This document shows positions 8,185-17,082 of a stretch of 64,000 nt of DNA, piece after piece. Both the position numbers and the translations under genes were made by a program. The notes beneath the pieces were generated by a model. That model was not told the DNA's origin. It saw only the letters and a list, made by a program, of their open reading frames with translations, and ran no database searches. Source of the DNA: Streptomyces sp. APSN-46.1 (GTDB lineage Bacteria; Actinomycetota; Actinomycetes; Streptomycetales; Streptomycetaceae); NCBI RefSeq assembly GCF_022815725.1, contig NZ_JALGRF010000005.1:293401-357400 (forward strand), in the 5' to 3' direction. Positions within the stretch are counted from its first letter, which is position 1, and every line of letters begins with the position of its first letter.

Positions 8185-10767
8185 ATGACCCCTCCGCCCT
8201 CCGGTGCCGCCCCGACCGACAACGCGATGCGCCGCGCGCTCCGCCGTGCCCGTGACGGCGTCGCGCTCGACGCGACCGAGGCAGCCGTACTCCTCCAGGC
8301 ACGCGGCGAGGACCTCGAAGACCTCGCCGCCTCCGCCGCCCGGGTGCGCGACGCCGGCCTCGCCGCCGCCGGGCGCCCCGGCGTCATCACGTACTCGAAG
8401 AGCGTGTTCATCCCGCTCACCCGGCTGTGCCGCGACAAATGCCACTACTGCACCTTCGCCACCGTCCCCGGCAAGCTTCGCCGCGCCGGCCACGGGATGT
8501 ACATGTCCCCGGACGAGGTCCTCGACATCGCCCGCCGCGGCGCCGCCCTGGGCTGCAAGGAAGCGCTCATCACCCTCGGCGACAAGCCCGAGGACCGCTG
8601 GCCCGAGGCGCGCGAGTGGCTGGAGGCCGAGGGCTACGACGACACGATCTCCTACGTGCGGGCCATCTCCATCCGGATCCTGGAGGAGACCGGCCTCCTC
8701 CCCCACCTCAACCCGGGCGTCATGTCCTGGGCCGACTTCCAGCGGCTCAAGCCGGTCGCCCCGTCCATGGGCATGATGCTGGAGACCACGGCGACCCGCC
8801 TGTGGTCCGAGCCCGGCGGCCCGCACCACGGCTCCCCCGACAAGGAGCCGGCCGTCCGCCTGCGCGTCCTGGAGGACGCCGGGCGCTCCTCCGTCCCCTT
8901 CACCTCCGGCCTGCTCATCGGCATCGGCGAGACGTACGAGGAGCGCGCCGAGTCCCTCTTCGCGCTGCGCCGCACGGCCCGCTCCTACCACGGCATCCAG
9001 GAGCTGATCATCCAGAACTTCCGCGCCAAGCCGGACACGGCGATGCGCGGCATGCCGGACGCCGAGCTGGACGACCTCGTCGCCACCATCGCCGTCGCCC
9101 GGCACATCATGGGCCCCTCGGGCTGCCTGCAGGCCCCGCCCAACCTGGTCGACGGGGAGTACGCGCGGCTGATCCGCGCCGGCATCGACGACTGGGGCGG
9201 CGTCTCCCCACTGACCCCCGACCACGTGAACCCCGAGCGCCCCTGGCCCCAGATCGACCTGCTGGCCGAGCAGTCCCGGGCCGCCGGCTTCGAGCTGCGC
9301 GAACGGCTCTGCGTGTACCCGGAGTTCGTCCAGCGCGGCGAGCCGTGGCTGGACCCCCGGCTGCTGCCCCACGTACGGGCGCTCGCCGACCCGGAGACCG
9401 GGCTCGCCAACGAGGCGGCGACGGTCGAGGGCCACCCGTGGCAGGAGCCGGAGGAGGCGTTCGCCGCCACCGGGCGCACCGACCTGCACACCGCCATCGA
9501 CACCGAGGGCCGTACGGGTGACCGGCGCGAGGACTTCGACCACGTCTACGGCGACTGGGAGGCCCTGCGCGAGGCGGCGGCCCCCGGGATGGTGCCCGAG
9601 CGCGTCGACACCGACATACGGGCGGCCCTCGCGCAGGCCGCCGACGACCCGACGAAGCTCACCGACGACCAGGCCCTGGCCCTGCTGCACGCGGACGGCC
9701 CGGCGCTGGACGCGCTGTGCCGGATCGCGGACGACCTGCGCAAGTCGGTGGTGGGCGACGAGGTCACGTACATCGTGACGCGGAACATCAACTTCACCAA
9801 CGTCTGCTACACCGGCTGCCGGTTCTGCGCCTTCGCGCAGCGCCGTACGGACGCCGACGCGTACACCCTCTCCCTCGACCAGGTCGCCGACCGCGCGGCC
9901 CAGGCCTGGGACGTGGGCGCGGTCGAGGTCTGCATGCAGGGCGGCATCCACCCGGACCTGCCCGGGACGGCGTACTTCGACATCGCGCGCGCGGTGAAGA
10001 AGCGGGTCCCCGGCATGCACGTGCACGCCTTCTCGCCGATGGAGGTCGTCAACGGCGCGACCCGTACCGGGATGTCGGTACGGGACTGGCTGACGGCGGC
10101 CAAGGAGGCGGGGCTGGACTCCATCCCGGGGACGGCGGCGGAGATCCTGGACGACGAGGTGCGCTGGGTGCTCACCAAGGGCAAGCTGCCGACGGCGGAC
10201 TGGATCGACGTGGTCACCACGGCGCACGAGCTCGGGATCCGCTCCTCCTCCACCATGATGTACGGGCACGTGGACCAGCCGCGGCACTGGCTCGGCCACT
10301 TCCGCACCCTGGCCCGCATCCAGCAACAGACGGGCGGCTTCACGGAGTTCGTGACGCTCCCGTTCATCCACACCAACGCCCCCGTGTACCTGGCGGGCAT
10401 CGCCCGCCCGGGACCGACGGTCCGTGACAACCGGGCGGTGACGGCGATGGCCCGGATCCTGCTGCACCCGCACATCACCAACATCCAGACGAGCTGGGTG
10501 AAGCTGGGCGCGGAGGGCGCGGCCGAGATGCTGCGCTCGGGGGCGAACGACCTCGGCGGGACGCTGATGGAGGAGACCATCTCCCGGATGGCGGGGTCGA
10601 GTTACGGCTCGTACAAGTCCGTACGGGACCTGGTCGCGGTCGCGGAGGCGGCGGGGCGGCCGGCGAAGCCCCGCACGACGCTGTACGGGGAGGTGTCCGA
10701 GGAGCGCCGACAGGCGGCCCGCGCCTCGGACGGCCACCTGCCGGAGCTCCTGCCGGTGCTGGACTGA
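8185..10767 (+). CDS. fbiC: FO synthase FbiC (7,8-didemethyl-8-hydroxy-5-deazariboflavin synthase)
   Basis: An 860-residue two-domain radical SAM enzyme that makes the F420 chromophore FO from 5-amino-6-ribitylamino-uracil and tyrosine. The N-terminal CofG-type half has CRDKCHYC at about residues 82-89, and the C-terminal CofH-type half has CYTGCRFC at about 542-549; each binds a 4Fe-4S cluster and SAM. Length and fusion are normal for actinobacterial FbiC. A TATGCT -10-like box at 8173-8178 lies six bases before the ATG and there is no clear ribosome site, so the transcript may be leaderless. It supplies the cofactor for the LLM and Ddn-type enzymes elsewhere in this window. A 12-bp-arm terminator follows at 10784-10813. 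Confidence 0.97.
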   Translation: MTPPPSGAAPTDNAMRRALRRARDGVALDATEAAVLLQARGEDLEDLAASAARVRDAGLAAAGRPGVITYSKSVFIPLTRLCRDKCHYCTFATVPGKLRRAGHGMYMSPDEVLDIARRGAALGCKEALITLGDKPEDRWPEAREWLEAEGYDDTISYVRAISIRILEETGLLPHLNPGVMSWADFQRLKPVAPSMGMMLETTATRLWSEPGGPHHGSPDKEPAVRLRVLEDAGRSSVPFTSGLLIGIGETYEERAESLFALRRTARSYHGIQELIIQNFRAKPDTAMRGMPDAELDDLVATIAVARHIMGPSGCLQAPPNLVDGEYARLIRAGIDDWGGVSPLTPDHVNPERPWPQIDLLAEQSRAAGFELRERLCVYPEFVQRGEPWLDPRLLPHVRALADPETGLANEAATVEGHPWQEPEEAFAATGRTDLHTAIDTEGRTGDRREDFDHVYGDWEALREAAAPGMVPERVDTDIRAALAQAADDPTKLTDDQALALLHADGPALDALCRIADDLRKSVVGDEVTYIVTRNINFTNVCYTGCRFCAFAQRRTDADAYTLSLDQVADRAAQAWDVGAVEVCMQGGIHPDLPGTAYFDIARAVKKRVPGMHVHAFSPMEVVNGATRTGMSVRDWLTAAKEAGLDSIPGTAAEILDDEVRWVLTKGKLPTADWIDVVTTAHELGIRSSSTMMYGHVDQPRHWLGHFRTLARIQQQTGGFTEFVTLPFIHTNAPVYLAGIARPGPTVRDNRAVTAMARILLHPHITNIQTSWVKLGAEGAAEMLRSGANDLGGTLMEETISRMAGSSYGSYKSVRDLVAVAEAAGRPAKPRTTLYGEVSEERRQAARASDGHLPELLPVLD

Positions 10768-10783
10768 GGGACAGGCATGGCGT

Positions 10784-10813
10784 GAGCCCGGCCGGGTCGG
10801 TCCGGCCGGGCTC
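10784..10813 (+). terminator. Terminator after fbiC
   Basis: Perfect 12-base arms at 10784-10795 and 10802-10813 with a 6-base loop, starting 16 bp after the fbiC stop codon. Confidence 0.7.
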
Positions 10814-10947
10814 GGGCTCGGGCACGGCTGAAAGTGTTCGCATTCCGGCCGTTCTCCGGTCAGTTACACGCACCGTGGCGCTCCCCTTCCGGATACGACC
10901 GGACATGTCCATTACAGTGCGCGCCAGAGCCAGCGGGGGGATACGGC

Positions 10948-12186
10948 ATGGACACGACGACAGCGGCGACGGCCGCCAAGGAAACGGCAGCGGCGGGGGC
11001 CACGGCATCGGTTGCGACTGCGGTCCTGACCGCAACCGCGGCTGCGACCGCGACCCCGTCGGGAATGACCGCCACTGCCACCGCCCTGTGGGGCCGCACC
11101 GAGCAGCAGGACTTCCGCAGCCGCGTGCGCGGCACCCTCCTCGGCTCCGCCATCGGCGACGCCCTCGGCGCTCCCGTCGCCGGCCTCTCCCTCCACGGCA
11201 TCCGTGAGACCCACGGCCCGGAGGGCCTGGCCGGACTCGCCCCCGCCTACGGCCGCCGGGGCGCCGTCACCGCCTCCACCCAGCTCACCCTCTTCACGGT
11301 CGACGGCCTGATACGGGCCCACGTGCGCCGGGACACCGGCGCCTGGCACCCGCCCACCGACGTCCACCGCGCCTACCGCCGCTGGGCCGCGACCCAGCAC
11401 GACTGGGGCCCCGACGAGCGGCGCGAGGACAACGGCTGGCTGGCCCAGGAGGAGTGGCTCTACGCCCGCCGCGGCCCCGCCCCGGCCTGTATGACCGGCT
11501 TCGCCGACGACGTCCTCGGCACCCTCGACCAGCCGAAGAACCCCACCGCCCGCGACGCCGCGGCCACCACCCGCTCGGCCCCCTTCGGGCTGCTGGTCGG
11601 CTGGGATCCCGCCCTCGTCCTCCAGCTCGCCGTGGAGTGCGCCGCCCAGAGCCACGGCCGCCCCACCGCGTACCTCTCCGCCGGGGCCTTCGCCGTGATC
11701 GTCCACGGCCTGACCCGGGGCGAGCCCCTGCACGCCTCGGTCCAGCGCGCCCTGAGCCTGCTGAGCACCCGGCCCGCCCACCAGCCCGTCACGGACGCCC
11801 TCCAGCGCGCGGTCACCGCCGTGACCGGCGCCGCCCCCGGCCCCAACGTCGTGGAGTCCCTCTCCCCCGGCGACGGCCGCGACGCCGAGGACACCCTCGC
11901 CGTCGCCGTCTACTGCGCCCTGGTCGCCGAGGACGTCCCGCACGGACTGCGCCTCGCCGTGAACCACGGCGGCGACTCCACCGCGACCGGCGCGCTGTGC
12001 GGGGCCCTGCTCGGCGCCCTCCACGGCGAGACCGCCCTGCCGCCCGCCTGGCTCGCCGACCTCGAAGGCCGCGCCGCGATCCTGGAACTGGCCGACGACT
12101 TCGCCCTGGAGATGACCCAGGGCCCGGCCCTGCACAGCCCGGCGATCTCGGCCCCGGGCTGGCTGTCCCGCTACCCTCGGGGCTAA
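10948..12186 (+). CDS. ADP-ribosylglycohydrolase family protein
   Basis: ATG 10948 follows GGGGGGA at 10935-10941. After an Ala/Thr-rich leader of about 45 residues the protein shows the ADP-ribosylglycohydrolase (DraG-like) pattern: RGTLLGSAIGDALGAP near the start, an acidic middle (LSPGDGRDAEDTLAVA), and the metal/ligand loop NHGGDSTATGALCGALLGA near residue 345. These enzymes remove ADP-ribose from arginine or other acceptors in a Mg2+-dependent reaction. The usual early T-DDT motif reads TASTQLTLF, so metal ligation may differ from DraG; activity is uncertain. The protein has 412 residues. Confidence 0.85.
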   Translation: MDTTTAATAAKETAAAGATASVATAVLTATAAATATPSGMTATATALWGRTEQQDFRSRVRGTLLGSAIGDALGAPVAGLSLHGIRETHGPEGLAGLAPAYGRRGAVTASTQLTLFTVDGLIRAHVRRDTGAWHPPTDVHRAYRRWAATQHDWGPDERREDNGWLAQEEWLYARRGPAPACMTGFADDVLGTLDQPKNPTARDAAATTRSAPFGLLVGWDPALVLQLAVECAAQSHGRPTAYLSAGAFAVIVHGLTRGEPLHASVQRALSLLSTRPAHQPVTDALQRAVTAVTGAAPGPNVVESLSPGDGRDAEDTLAVAVYCALVAEDVPHGLRLAVNHGGDSTATGALCGALLGALHGETALPPAWLADLEGRAAILELADDFALEMTQGPALHSPAISAPGWLSRYPRG

Positions 12187-12818
12187 CGCCGGTCGCCTCC
12201 GGCGGTGTTCGCGTGGCCGCAGCGCGGTCGGCGTCGCCACCGCCCCGCACCCCGGGGCTCCGCCAGCGGCAGCGACGGCGCCACCGCCAAGCCCACCGCC
12301 GCCCCGACGTGCACCGGCACCTCCGCCGGCTCCGCCCCGCACCCGGCGCCTCACTGGCCCGCGCCCACCGGTACCGGCCGCAGCAGCCGCCCCGTGAGCG
12401 CGGCGGTCACCGCCCCGGCCGGGGCGGCCGTCGAGCAGCCGCCCGGCCGCGTTTCCCGGGCAGTCCGGCCCCCCGCCCCCGGGCTCCGCCCCGAACCCGG
12501 CGCCTCACCCGGCACGGCCGGATATGCCGGCACGGCCGGATCCGTCAGGCCGCACGCCTCCGGCCGTGTTCGCGGGGCCGCAGCGCGGTCGCGGCGGCAC
12601 CGCCCCACGCCCCGGGGCTCCGCCCCGAACCAGGCGCCTCACTCGGCCCGGCCGGAGCCGCCAGACCCGCGCGCCTCCGGCCGGGGTCGCGGGACCGCAG
12701 CGCGGTCGCGGCGGCACCGCCCCGCACCGCGCCCCGAGACGCCGTGCCCTGCGCCACCGCGCCGCGCCCCGGGGCTCCGCCCCGCCCGGCGCCTCACGCG
12801 CCGGCGCGGCCGGATTCG
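12187..12818. other. Long GC-rich intergenic region with repeats
   Basis: About 630 bp without a gene. It holds repeated phrases (CCTCCGGCCGTGTTCGCGGG-like, CCCCGGGGCTCCGCCCCG-like) at roughly 12200, 12560 and 12680, plus a 111-bp copy of part of the neighbouring thioesterase-like gene at 12356-12466. The phrases recall the intergenic repeats common in Streptomyces. Open frames here have no start signals. Confidence 0.65.
12356..12466 (-). pseudogene. Duplicated, frameshifted fragment of the thioesterase-like gene
   Basis: This 111-bp stretch matches 12947-13056 inside the downstream thioesterase-like gene with only a few substitutions and one inserted base. On the minus strand it would encode the AVTAALTGRLLRPVPVGAG segment, but the insertion breaks the frame and no start or stop context is present. 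Confidence 0.75.
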
Positions 12819-13688
12819 TCAGGCGGCCCGGGGGACCACCCACAGCGCCTCGCCCACCGCGCACAGTTCCCCGGCCGCCGTGGCCAGGGCCGTGCCCACC
12901 CTGTACTTGCGCGGGGCGCTCTCCCGCATCCAGGCGTACGAGACCAGGCCCGCGCCCACCGGTACCGGCCGCAGCAGCCGCCCCGTCAGCGCGGCGGTCA
13001 CCGCTCCGGCCGGGCGGCCGTCGAGCAGCCGCCCGGCCGCGTTCCCCGGGCAGTCCAACGCGCCCCACACCAGCTCGTACGGCAACAGTCCCGCCGGCGT
13101 GCCGAGTTCGGGTCCCGGGGTCCACGCGGTGGCGACCACGTCCCGCCCGGCCACCCGGCCGCAGTGCAGGCGCAGCCCGGTGTCCGGGGTGCGGTGCAGC
13201 CCGCACCCGAAACAGTCGACCTGCCCCTCCGGCGGAGCCGCCCGGTACGCCTCGGCCGCCACCGTCGCCTCCTCCCAGGACGGGACCGCGGGGAGTTCCC
13301 CGGCCTCCCACACGGCCGGGAGCGCGGCGGCCAGGAGCAGCTCGCCGTCCATCAGCGCGCTGCCGCCTTCCGGGGTCTCGGCGAACGTCACCGCCGTCGC
13401 GGTCGGCACGGGCCGCCGGAAGTCCACCCGTACGGCCCCCTCGGCCACCCGACCGGGCACCTGTAGGGCCTCCTCGGCCATCCGACCAGGCACCGGTACG
13501 GCCCCTTCGGCCACCCGGCCGGGCACCCCTACGGCTCCCTCGGCCATGCCACCGGCCACCCCGCCGGCCACCCGGCCGGTCACCCGACCGGCCAGGACTC
13601 CCGCCACATAGCCCCCGAACGCGACACCCGGATACCCGCGCAGCCGCTCCGGCACCGTGATCGTCTTCGCGTCCGTCCAGCCGCCCAT
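12819..13688 (-). CDS. Hotdog-fold thioesterase-like protein with internal tandem repeat
   Basis: A 289-residue protein starting MGGWTDAKTITVPERLRGYP. The region after the repeat (AVRVDFRRPVPTATAVTF, later DCFGCGLHRTPDTGLRL and AGAVTAALTGRLLRPV) matches actinobacterial thioesterase-superfamily proteins with two hotdog-like halves. Between YVAGVLA and AVRVDFRRP lies an insertion built from four 11-residue units of the type GRVAEGAVPVP, encoded by a 33-bp tandem repeat; from memory, homologues have only a short loop there. It diverges from the LLM gene at 13775. Substrate unknown, probably an acyl-CoA or acyl-ACP. Confidence 0.7.
   Translation of the reverse strand: MGGWTDAKTITVPERLRGYPGVAFGGYVAGVLAGRVTGRVAGGVAGGMAEGAVGVPGRVAEGAVPVPGRMAEEALQVPGRVAEGAVRVDFRRPVPTATAVTFAETPEGGSALMDGELLLAAALPAVWEAGELPAVPSWEEATVAAEAYRAAPPEGQVDCFGCGLHRTPDTGLRLHCGRVAGRDVVATAWTPGPELGTPAGLLPYELVWGALDCPGNAAGRLLDGRPAGAVTAALTGRLLRPVPVGAGLVSYAWMRESAPRKYRVGTALATAAGELCAVGEALWVVPRAA
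13422..13553 (-). repeat. Four 33-bp in-frame tandem repeats
   Basis: Units 13422-13454, 13455-13487, 13488-13520 and 13521-13553 encode GRVAEGAVRVD, GRMAEEALQVP, GRVAEGAVPVP and GGMAEGAVGVP inside the thioesterase-like protein. Confidence 0.9.
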
Positions 13689-13774
13689 GTCCACCACTGC
13701 CCCACTCGCCCCCTGCCGCGTTCGCGCGGAACGCCGTACGTTGGCCGCCTCACGTCTCGGAGGTGCCATCACCC

Positions 13775-14635
13775 ATGCGGATCGCCACGACCATCTTCCT
13801 CACCGATCGCACCATCTCCCCCACCAGTCTCGCCCGCACACTCGAAGAGCGCGGTTTCTCCGGCCTCTACCTCCCGGAACACACCCACATCCCCGTCACC
13901 CGCGACACCGAAGCGCCCATGGGCGGGGAGCTCCCGGACATGTACGGGCGCACCCTCGACCCCTTCGTCACCCTCGGGCAGGCCGCCGCCGTGACCGAGC
14001 GGCTGCATCTCGGCACCGGCATCACCCTGGTGGCCCAGCACGACCCGATCGGCCTCGCGAAGCAGGTCGCCACGCTGGACCACCTCTCCGGCGGCCGCTT
14101 CACCCTCGGCGTCGGCTACGGCTGGAACGTCGAGGAGGCCGCCGATCACGGCGTCGACTGGCGCACCCGCCGCGAACTGGTCCGGGACCGGATGGCGCTG
14201 ATGCGCGCGCTGTGGGCCCCCGAGCCCACGGCGTACGTGGGCCAGTACTCCTCCGTCCAGGCGAGCGCGGCGTACCCCAAGCCGGTTCAGGCCCCGCGCG
14301 AACTCGGCCCCGGCCAACCGCTGTACGGCCCGCGCACGCTGCTCGGCGGCGCGGCCGGCCCGAAGCTGTTCGCCGCGATCGCCGACTACGGCGACGGCTG
14401 GCTCCCCATCGGCGGGGGCGGCCTGACCGAGTCCCTCCCGGTGCTGCGCGAGGTGTGGGAGACGGCGGGCCGCGATCCGAAGTCGCTCCAGGTGGTCCCG
14501 TACGCGGTGCGGCCCACCCCGGGCAAGCTCGCCCACTACGCCGACCTCGGCATCGAGGAGGTCGTCCTCCAGCTCCCCTCCGGGCCGGAGCCGGAACTCC
14601 TGCGGGTGCTGGACGACTTCGCGCAGTACCTCTGA
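13775..14635 (+). CDS. LLM-class F420-dependent oxidoreductase
   Basis: A 286-residue luciferase-like (TIM-barrel) oxidoreductase: MRIATTIFLTDRTISP, then LGTGITLVAQHDPIGLAKQ, the signature LDHLSGGRFTLGVGYGWN near residue 105, and LLGGAAGPKLFAAIADYGDGWLP in the second half. It most resembles the TIGR03619-type F420-linked subfamily. ATG 13775 is preferred to GTG 13763 because GGAGG at 13759-13763 overlaps the latter. It would use F420 made by the FbiC pathway; substrate unknown. Unlike the LLM genes at 31-34 kb, I see no regulon palindrome ahead of it. Confidence 0.9.
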   Translation: MRIATTIFLTDRTISPTSLARTLEERGFSGLYLPEHTHIPVTRDTEAPMGGELPDMYGRTLDPFVTLGQAAAVTERLHLGTGITLVAQHDPIGLAKQVATLDHLSGGRFTLGVGYGWNVEEAADHGVDWRTRRELVRDRMALMRALWAPEPTAYVGQYSSVQASAAYPKPVQAPRELGPGQPLYGPRTLLGGAAGPKLFAAIADYGDGWLPIGGGGLTESLPVLREVWETAGRDPKSLQVVPYAVRPTPGKLAHYADLGIEEVVLQLPSGPEPELLRVLDDFAQYL

Positions 14636-14710
14636 CGGCGGCGCGCGGGTCGCCCTGGTAACTTGGCCTGCTTCGACGATCAACTCGCCTTCACCGGGGG
14701 ACTACTTCTC

Positions 14711-15169
14711 GTGCTCAACAACATGCGTGTCTGTGTCGCCGCCGCCGGAGTCGCGGCCGCCCTCCTCCTGACCGGCTGCGGCAGCGACGGCGCCACCGAC
14801 AAGAAGCCCACCGGCGCCCAGGCGGGCACCGGCGCCGCCGGAAGCACCGGAGCCACCGGCGGCGACGCGAAGCCCGGCAGCCTGGAGGGCGGCTGGATCT
14901 CGATGAACACCCCGGGCAAGGGAGTCGTCCTCACGGTCAAGGGCCCGGTGGCCATCGTGATCGAGACCGAGACCGGTGTGACCTGCCAGGGAACCGCGAC
15001 CGGCAAGGACCTCACCCTGCAGTGCCCCTCCGGCGGCAAGCGCACGAAGGGCAAGGTCGAGTCGGTCGACGCCACCAGCCTGAAGGTCGCCTGGGACGGC
15101 GTGGGCACCGACACCTTCCAGAAGAGCGAGCCGGGCAAGCTGCCGTCGTTCCCGCCGGTCCCGAAGTAG
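14711..15169 (+). CDS. Lipoprotein of unknown function
   Basis: A 152-residue exported lipoprotein. The signal ends in the lipobox LLTGC, giving a lipidated Cys near residue 21, followed by a Gly/Ala/Thr-rich linker (TGAAGSTGATGG) and a small beta-rich domain (GGWISMNTPGKGVVLTVKG; CQGTATGKDLTLQCPSGGK with two cysteines). GTG 14711 is preferred because GGGGGA lies ten bases upstream, whereas ATG 14723 has no site. No family recognised. It ends just before a strong bidirectional terminator shared with the convergent DUF4241 gene. Confidence 0.8.
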   Translation: MLNNMRVCVAAAGVAAALLLTGCGSDGATDKKPTGAQAGTGAAGSTGATGGDAKPGSLEGGWISMNTPGKGVVLTVKGPVAIVIETETGVTCQGTATGKDLTLQCPSGGKRTKGKVESVDATSLKVAWDGVGTDTFQKSEPGKLPSFPPVPK

Positions 15170-15180
15170 TCCCGCCCCGG

Positions 15181-15219
15181 ACCCGAGCTCGCGGCCCTCA
15201 GGGCGCCGCGAGCTCGGGT
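15181..15219. terminator. Bidirectional terminator between convergent genes
   Basis: Perfect 15-base arms at 15181-15195 and 15205-15219 with a 9-base loop. The right arm overlaps the last codons of the DUF4241 gene on the other strand. Confidence 0.7.
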
Positions 15220-16448
15220 ATTCCGTCCACCAGCACGACCACGCCGACGACCTCCCCGGCGGCCGAACGCCCCACCCACACGGGGTAGGTGCCGTCACCG
15301 CAGGTCGCGGAGGCCACCAGCTCGGCGCCGGAGGGCTGATCCGAGGTGCGCAGGATGTACATGGAGTCGGTGAGGTGCTCGCCGGCGTCCGGGTCTCCTT
15401 GGACCAGCGCCTTCTCGAAGAGCTGCTGGAGCGGCTCCCAGGCCCCGGCATCGGCGAAGCAGCCGGTCGCGCCGTCGGTGTCGAAGCCGAATATTCCGTC
15501 CTCGGCGAGGAGTCGTACGTCGTCGTCCGGGCCGATGGCCATCTCCCAGGACGCGGCGGGGGTCTCGCTCACGCGCAGCCGGACGGCCGTGGTGTCCGTA
15601 CGCTCCACCCAGCCCCCGGTCCACTCGCTGTCGTAGCCGAAGGTGACACGCGCCTCTTCGAGTGCGTACTCCCCCGGCGGGACCGCGATGGTGATCTCCA
15701 GCCCGTCATCTTCCGAGGGGTCGGCGACGGCCAGCAGCCCGCTCGGCACCCGCAGCGTGCCGCACCGCTTCGGCTCCGCCACGGTCATCTCGGGGTAGTA
15801 GTCGGTAGACATGCGCGTACCCGGGCGGAACAGCGCGTCGATCGGCCCCGGCCGGGCCGGGCGGGGAGCCCGCCAGCACGTGGCGGGCTCCTCCCCGGCA
15901 TCGGCCGCGACGGCCTCCGCCGCACGGAACTCCATCGGTTCCGTCAGCCCGTGCACCGTGGCCGAGAGCACGGGCCAGTCCCCGAACGCGGGCCGTTCCA
16001 TCCAGCGCTCGTCATCGCGGACGGTGGGCACGGTGACGTACGTGCCCCCGCCCTCGCCTTGACGCTCCTCCGTCCGCCGGCCCTTCCCGTCCGGGAAGAG
16101 CTCTACGGTGATCCGCGGGCACGCCTTGTCGAACTCCGCCATCTCCGGGCCGGTGTATTGCCAGCCGACGGTGTGCCGACGCAGCAGCCGCCCCGGGGCG
16201 TCCAGCAGCCGCATGTCCAGGTCGTAGGTACGGCGGCCCTGGGCGTCGTAGACCCACAGGCCGACGTAGTGCTCCCGCCAGGACACGAGCCGGACCTCAA
16301 GCGGTATCTCCCGCCCCGGCACCCGGTACGCCGCGACGTACGGTAGCCCGGCTACGTCCCGCTCGCGCGCCGCCTCGGCGGACAGCGGGCCCCACAGGGC
16401 CCGGGCCGCGAGATCCCACCCCTGCGCGTAGGCCACCTCTACGACCAT
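15198..16448 (-). CDS. DUF4241 domain protein
   Basis: A 416-residue soluble protein starting MVVEVAYAQGWDLAARALW with AGGAGG six bases ahead of its ATG. The N-terminal half describes a separate beta-rich domain (EHYVGLWVYDAQGRRTYDLD). The C-terminal half, from about residue 240, has the DUF4241 pattern: CGTLRVPSGLLAVADP, PPGEYALEEARVTFG, and the ending FGFDTDGATGCFADAGAW followed by VGRSAAGEVVGVVVLVDG. DUF4241 proteins are common in Streptomyces and have no established role; some resemble immunity-type proteins, but nothing here shows a toxin. The ATG-binding anti-sigma gene lies 71 bp upstream on the same strand. Confidence 0.8.
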   Translation of the reverse strand: MVVEVAYAQGWDLAARALWGPLSAEAARERDVAGLPYVAAYRVPGREIPLEVRLVSWREHYVGLWVYDAQGRRTYDLDMRLLDAPGRLLRRHTVGWQYTGPEMAEFDKACPRITVELFPDGKGRRTEERQGEGGGTYVTVPTVRDDERWMERPAFGDWPVLSATVHGLTEPMEFRAAEAVAADAGEEPATCWRAPRPARPGPIDALFRPGTRMSTDYYPEMTVAEPKRCGTLRVPSGLLAVADPSEDDGLEITIAVPPGEYALEEARVTFGYDSEWTGGWVERTDTTAVRLRVSETPAASWEMAIGPDDDVRLLAEDGIFGFDTDGATGCFADAGAWEPLQQLFEKALVQGDPDAGEHLTDSMYILRTSDQPSGAELVASATCGDGTYPVWVGRSAAGEVVGVVVLVDGIPELAAP

Positions 16449-16519
16449 CGCCGCCTCCTGCCGCTGTTGCGTTCCGTAGTCCTGATTCGCAAGGTAGCGG
16501 CCGGGACTGACAGCGGGCC

Positions 16520-16954
16520 TCAGGGGGAGGGGCGGTGGGCCAGCTCCGCCCAAACCGTTTTGCCGATCACGCGGTCCATGACCCCCCAGTCGGTGGCGAG
16601 CGCATCGACGATACGGAGCCCGTAGCCCGACTCGGCCTGGTACTCCGGAGGGCGCAGCGCGGGACGCCGATCCCGGCGGGCGTCGGACACCTCGATGCGC
16701 AGGAACCTCTCCAGCAACGTCATCCGCAGCTCGAAGTCCCGCCCGAGGACGCGCCCGTGGGTGACGGCGTTGGCGGCGAGTTCCGCAACGAGGAGCCCGG
16801 CGTCGGCCGAGAGCGCCGTGCTCTCGGGGACGCCCCAGTCGTGCAGCTCGACGAGGGCCAGCTGCCGGGCGAGGCGTGCGCCGCGACGGGTGCAGCTGAA
16901 ACGCTGCGTGAACACGCGTACGAGGGCCTGGGTAGGGCCGGAAGGTGCGGTCAT
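16520..16954 (-). CDS. ATP-binding anti-sigma-type regulator (HATPase_c, RsbW-like)
   Basis: A 144-residue single-domain GHKL ATPase. The N box reads ELAANAVTHGRV around residue 60 and the G box GYGLRIVDALATDWGV around residue 112, with an Asp in RIEVSDA. Streptomyces encodes dozens of such proteins; they act as serine kinases or anti-sigma factors on STAS-domain partners. No STAS or sigma gene is adjacent. It is divergent from the XRE/DUF5753 gene at 17083, an arrangement often seen with XRE-DUF397 pairs, which suggests a functional association (inference). Confidence 0.88.
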   Translation of the reverse strand: MTAPSGPTQALVRVFTQRFSCTRRGARLARQLALVELHDWGVPESTALSADAGLLVAELAANAVTHGRVLGRDFELRMTLLERFLRIEVSDARRDRRPALRPPEYQAESGYGLRIVDALATDWGVMDRVIGKTVWAELAHRPSP

Positions 16955-17082
16955 GAGGGAGAACCTCCCGTGTGCGCTGGGGAGTTCCCAGCATCCCGAC
17001 CGCTACTTTCCAACTGTACGAGTTCACTCTCTGGACAGTAAGGATAACCGTGAGTGAGCATGGTGGTGGGGAGGTGACCGCC

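Noticed and set aside
5865..8438. A minus-strand open frame of more than 850 codons opposite the aminotransferase and SDR genes
   Set aside because: It is low-complexity and runs antisense to genes with clear motifs, as expected in GC-rich codon-biased DNA.
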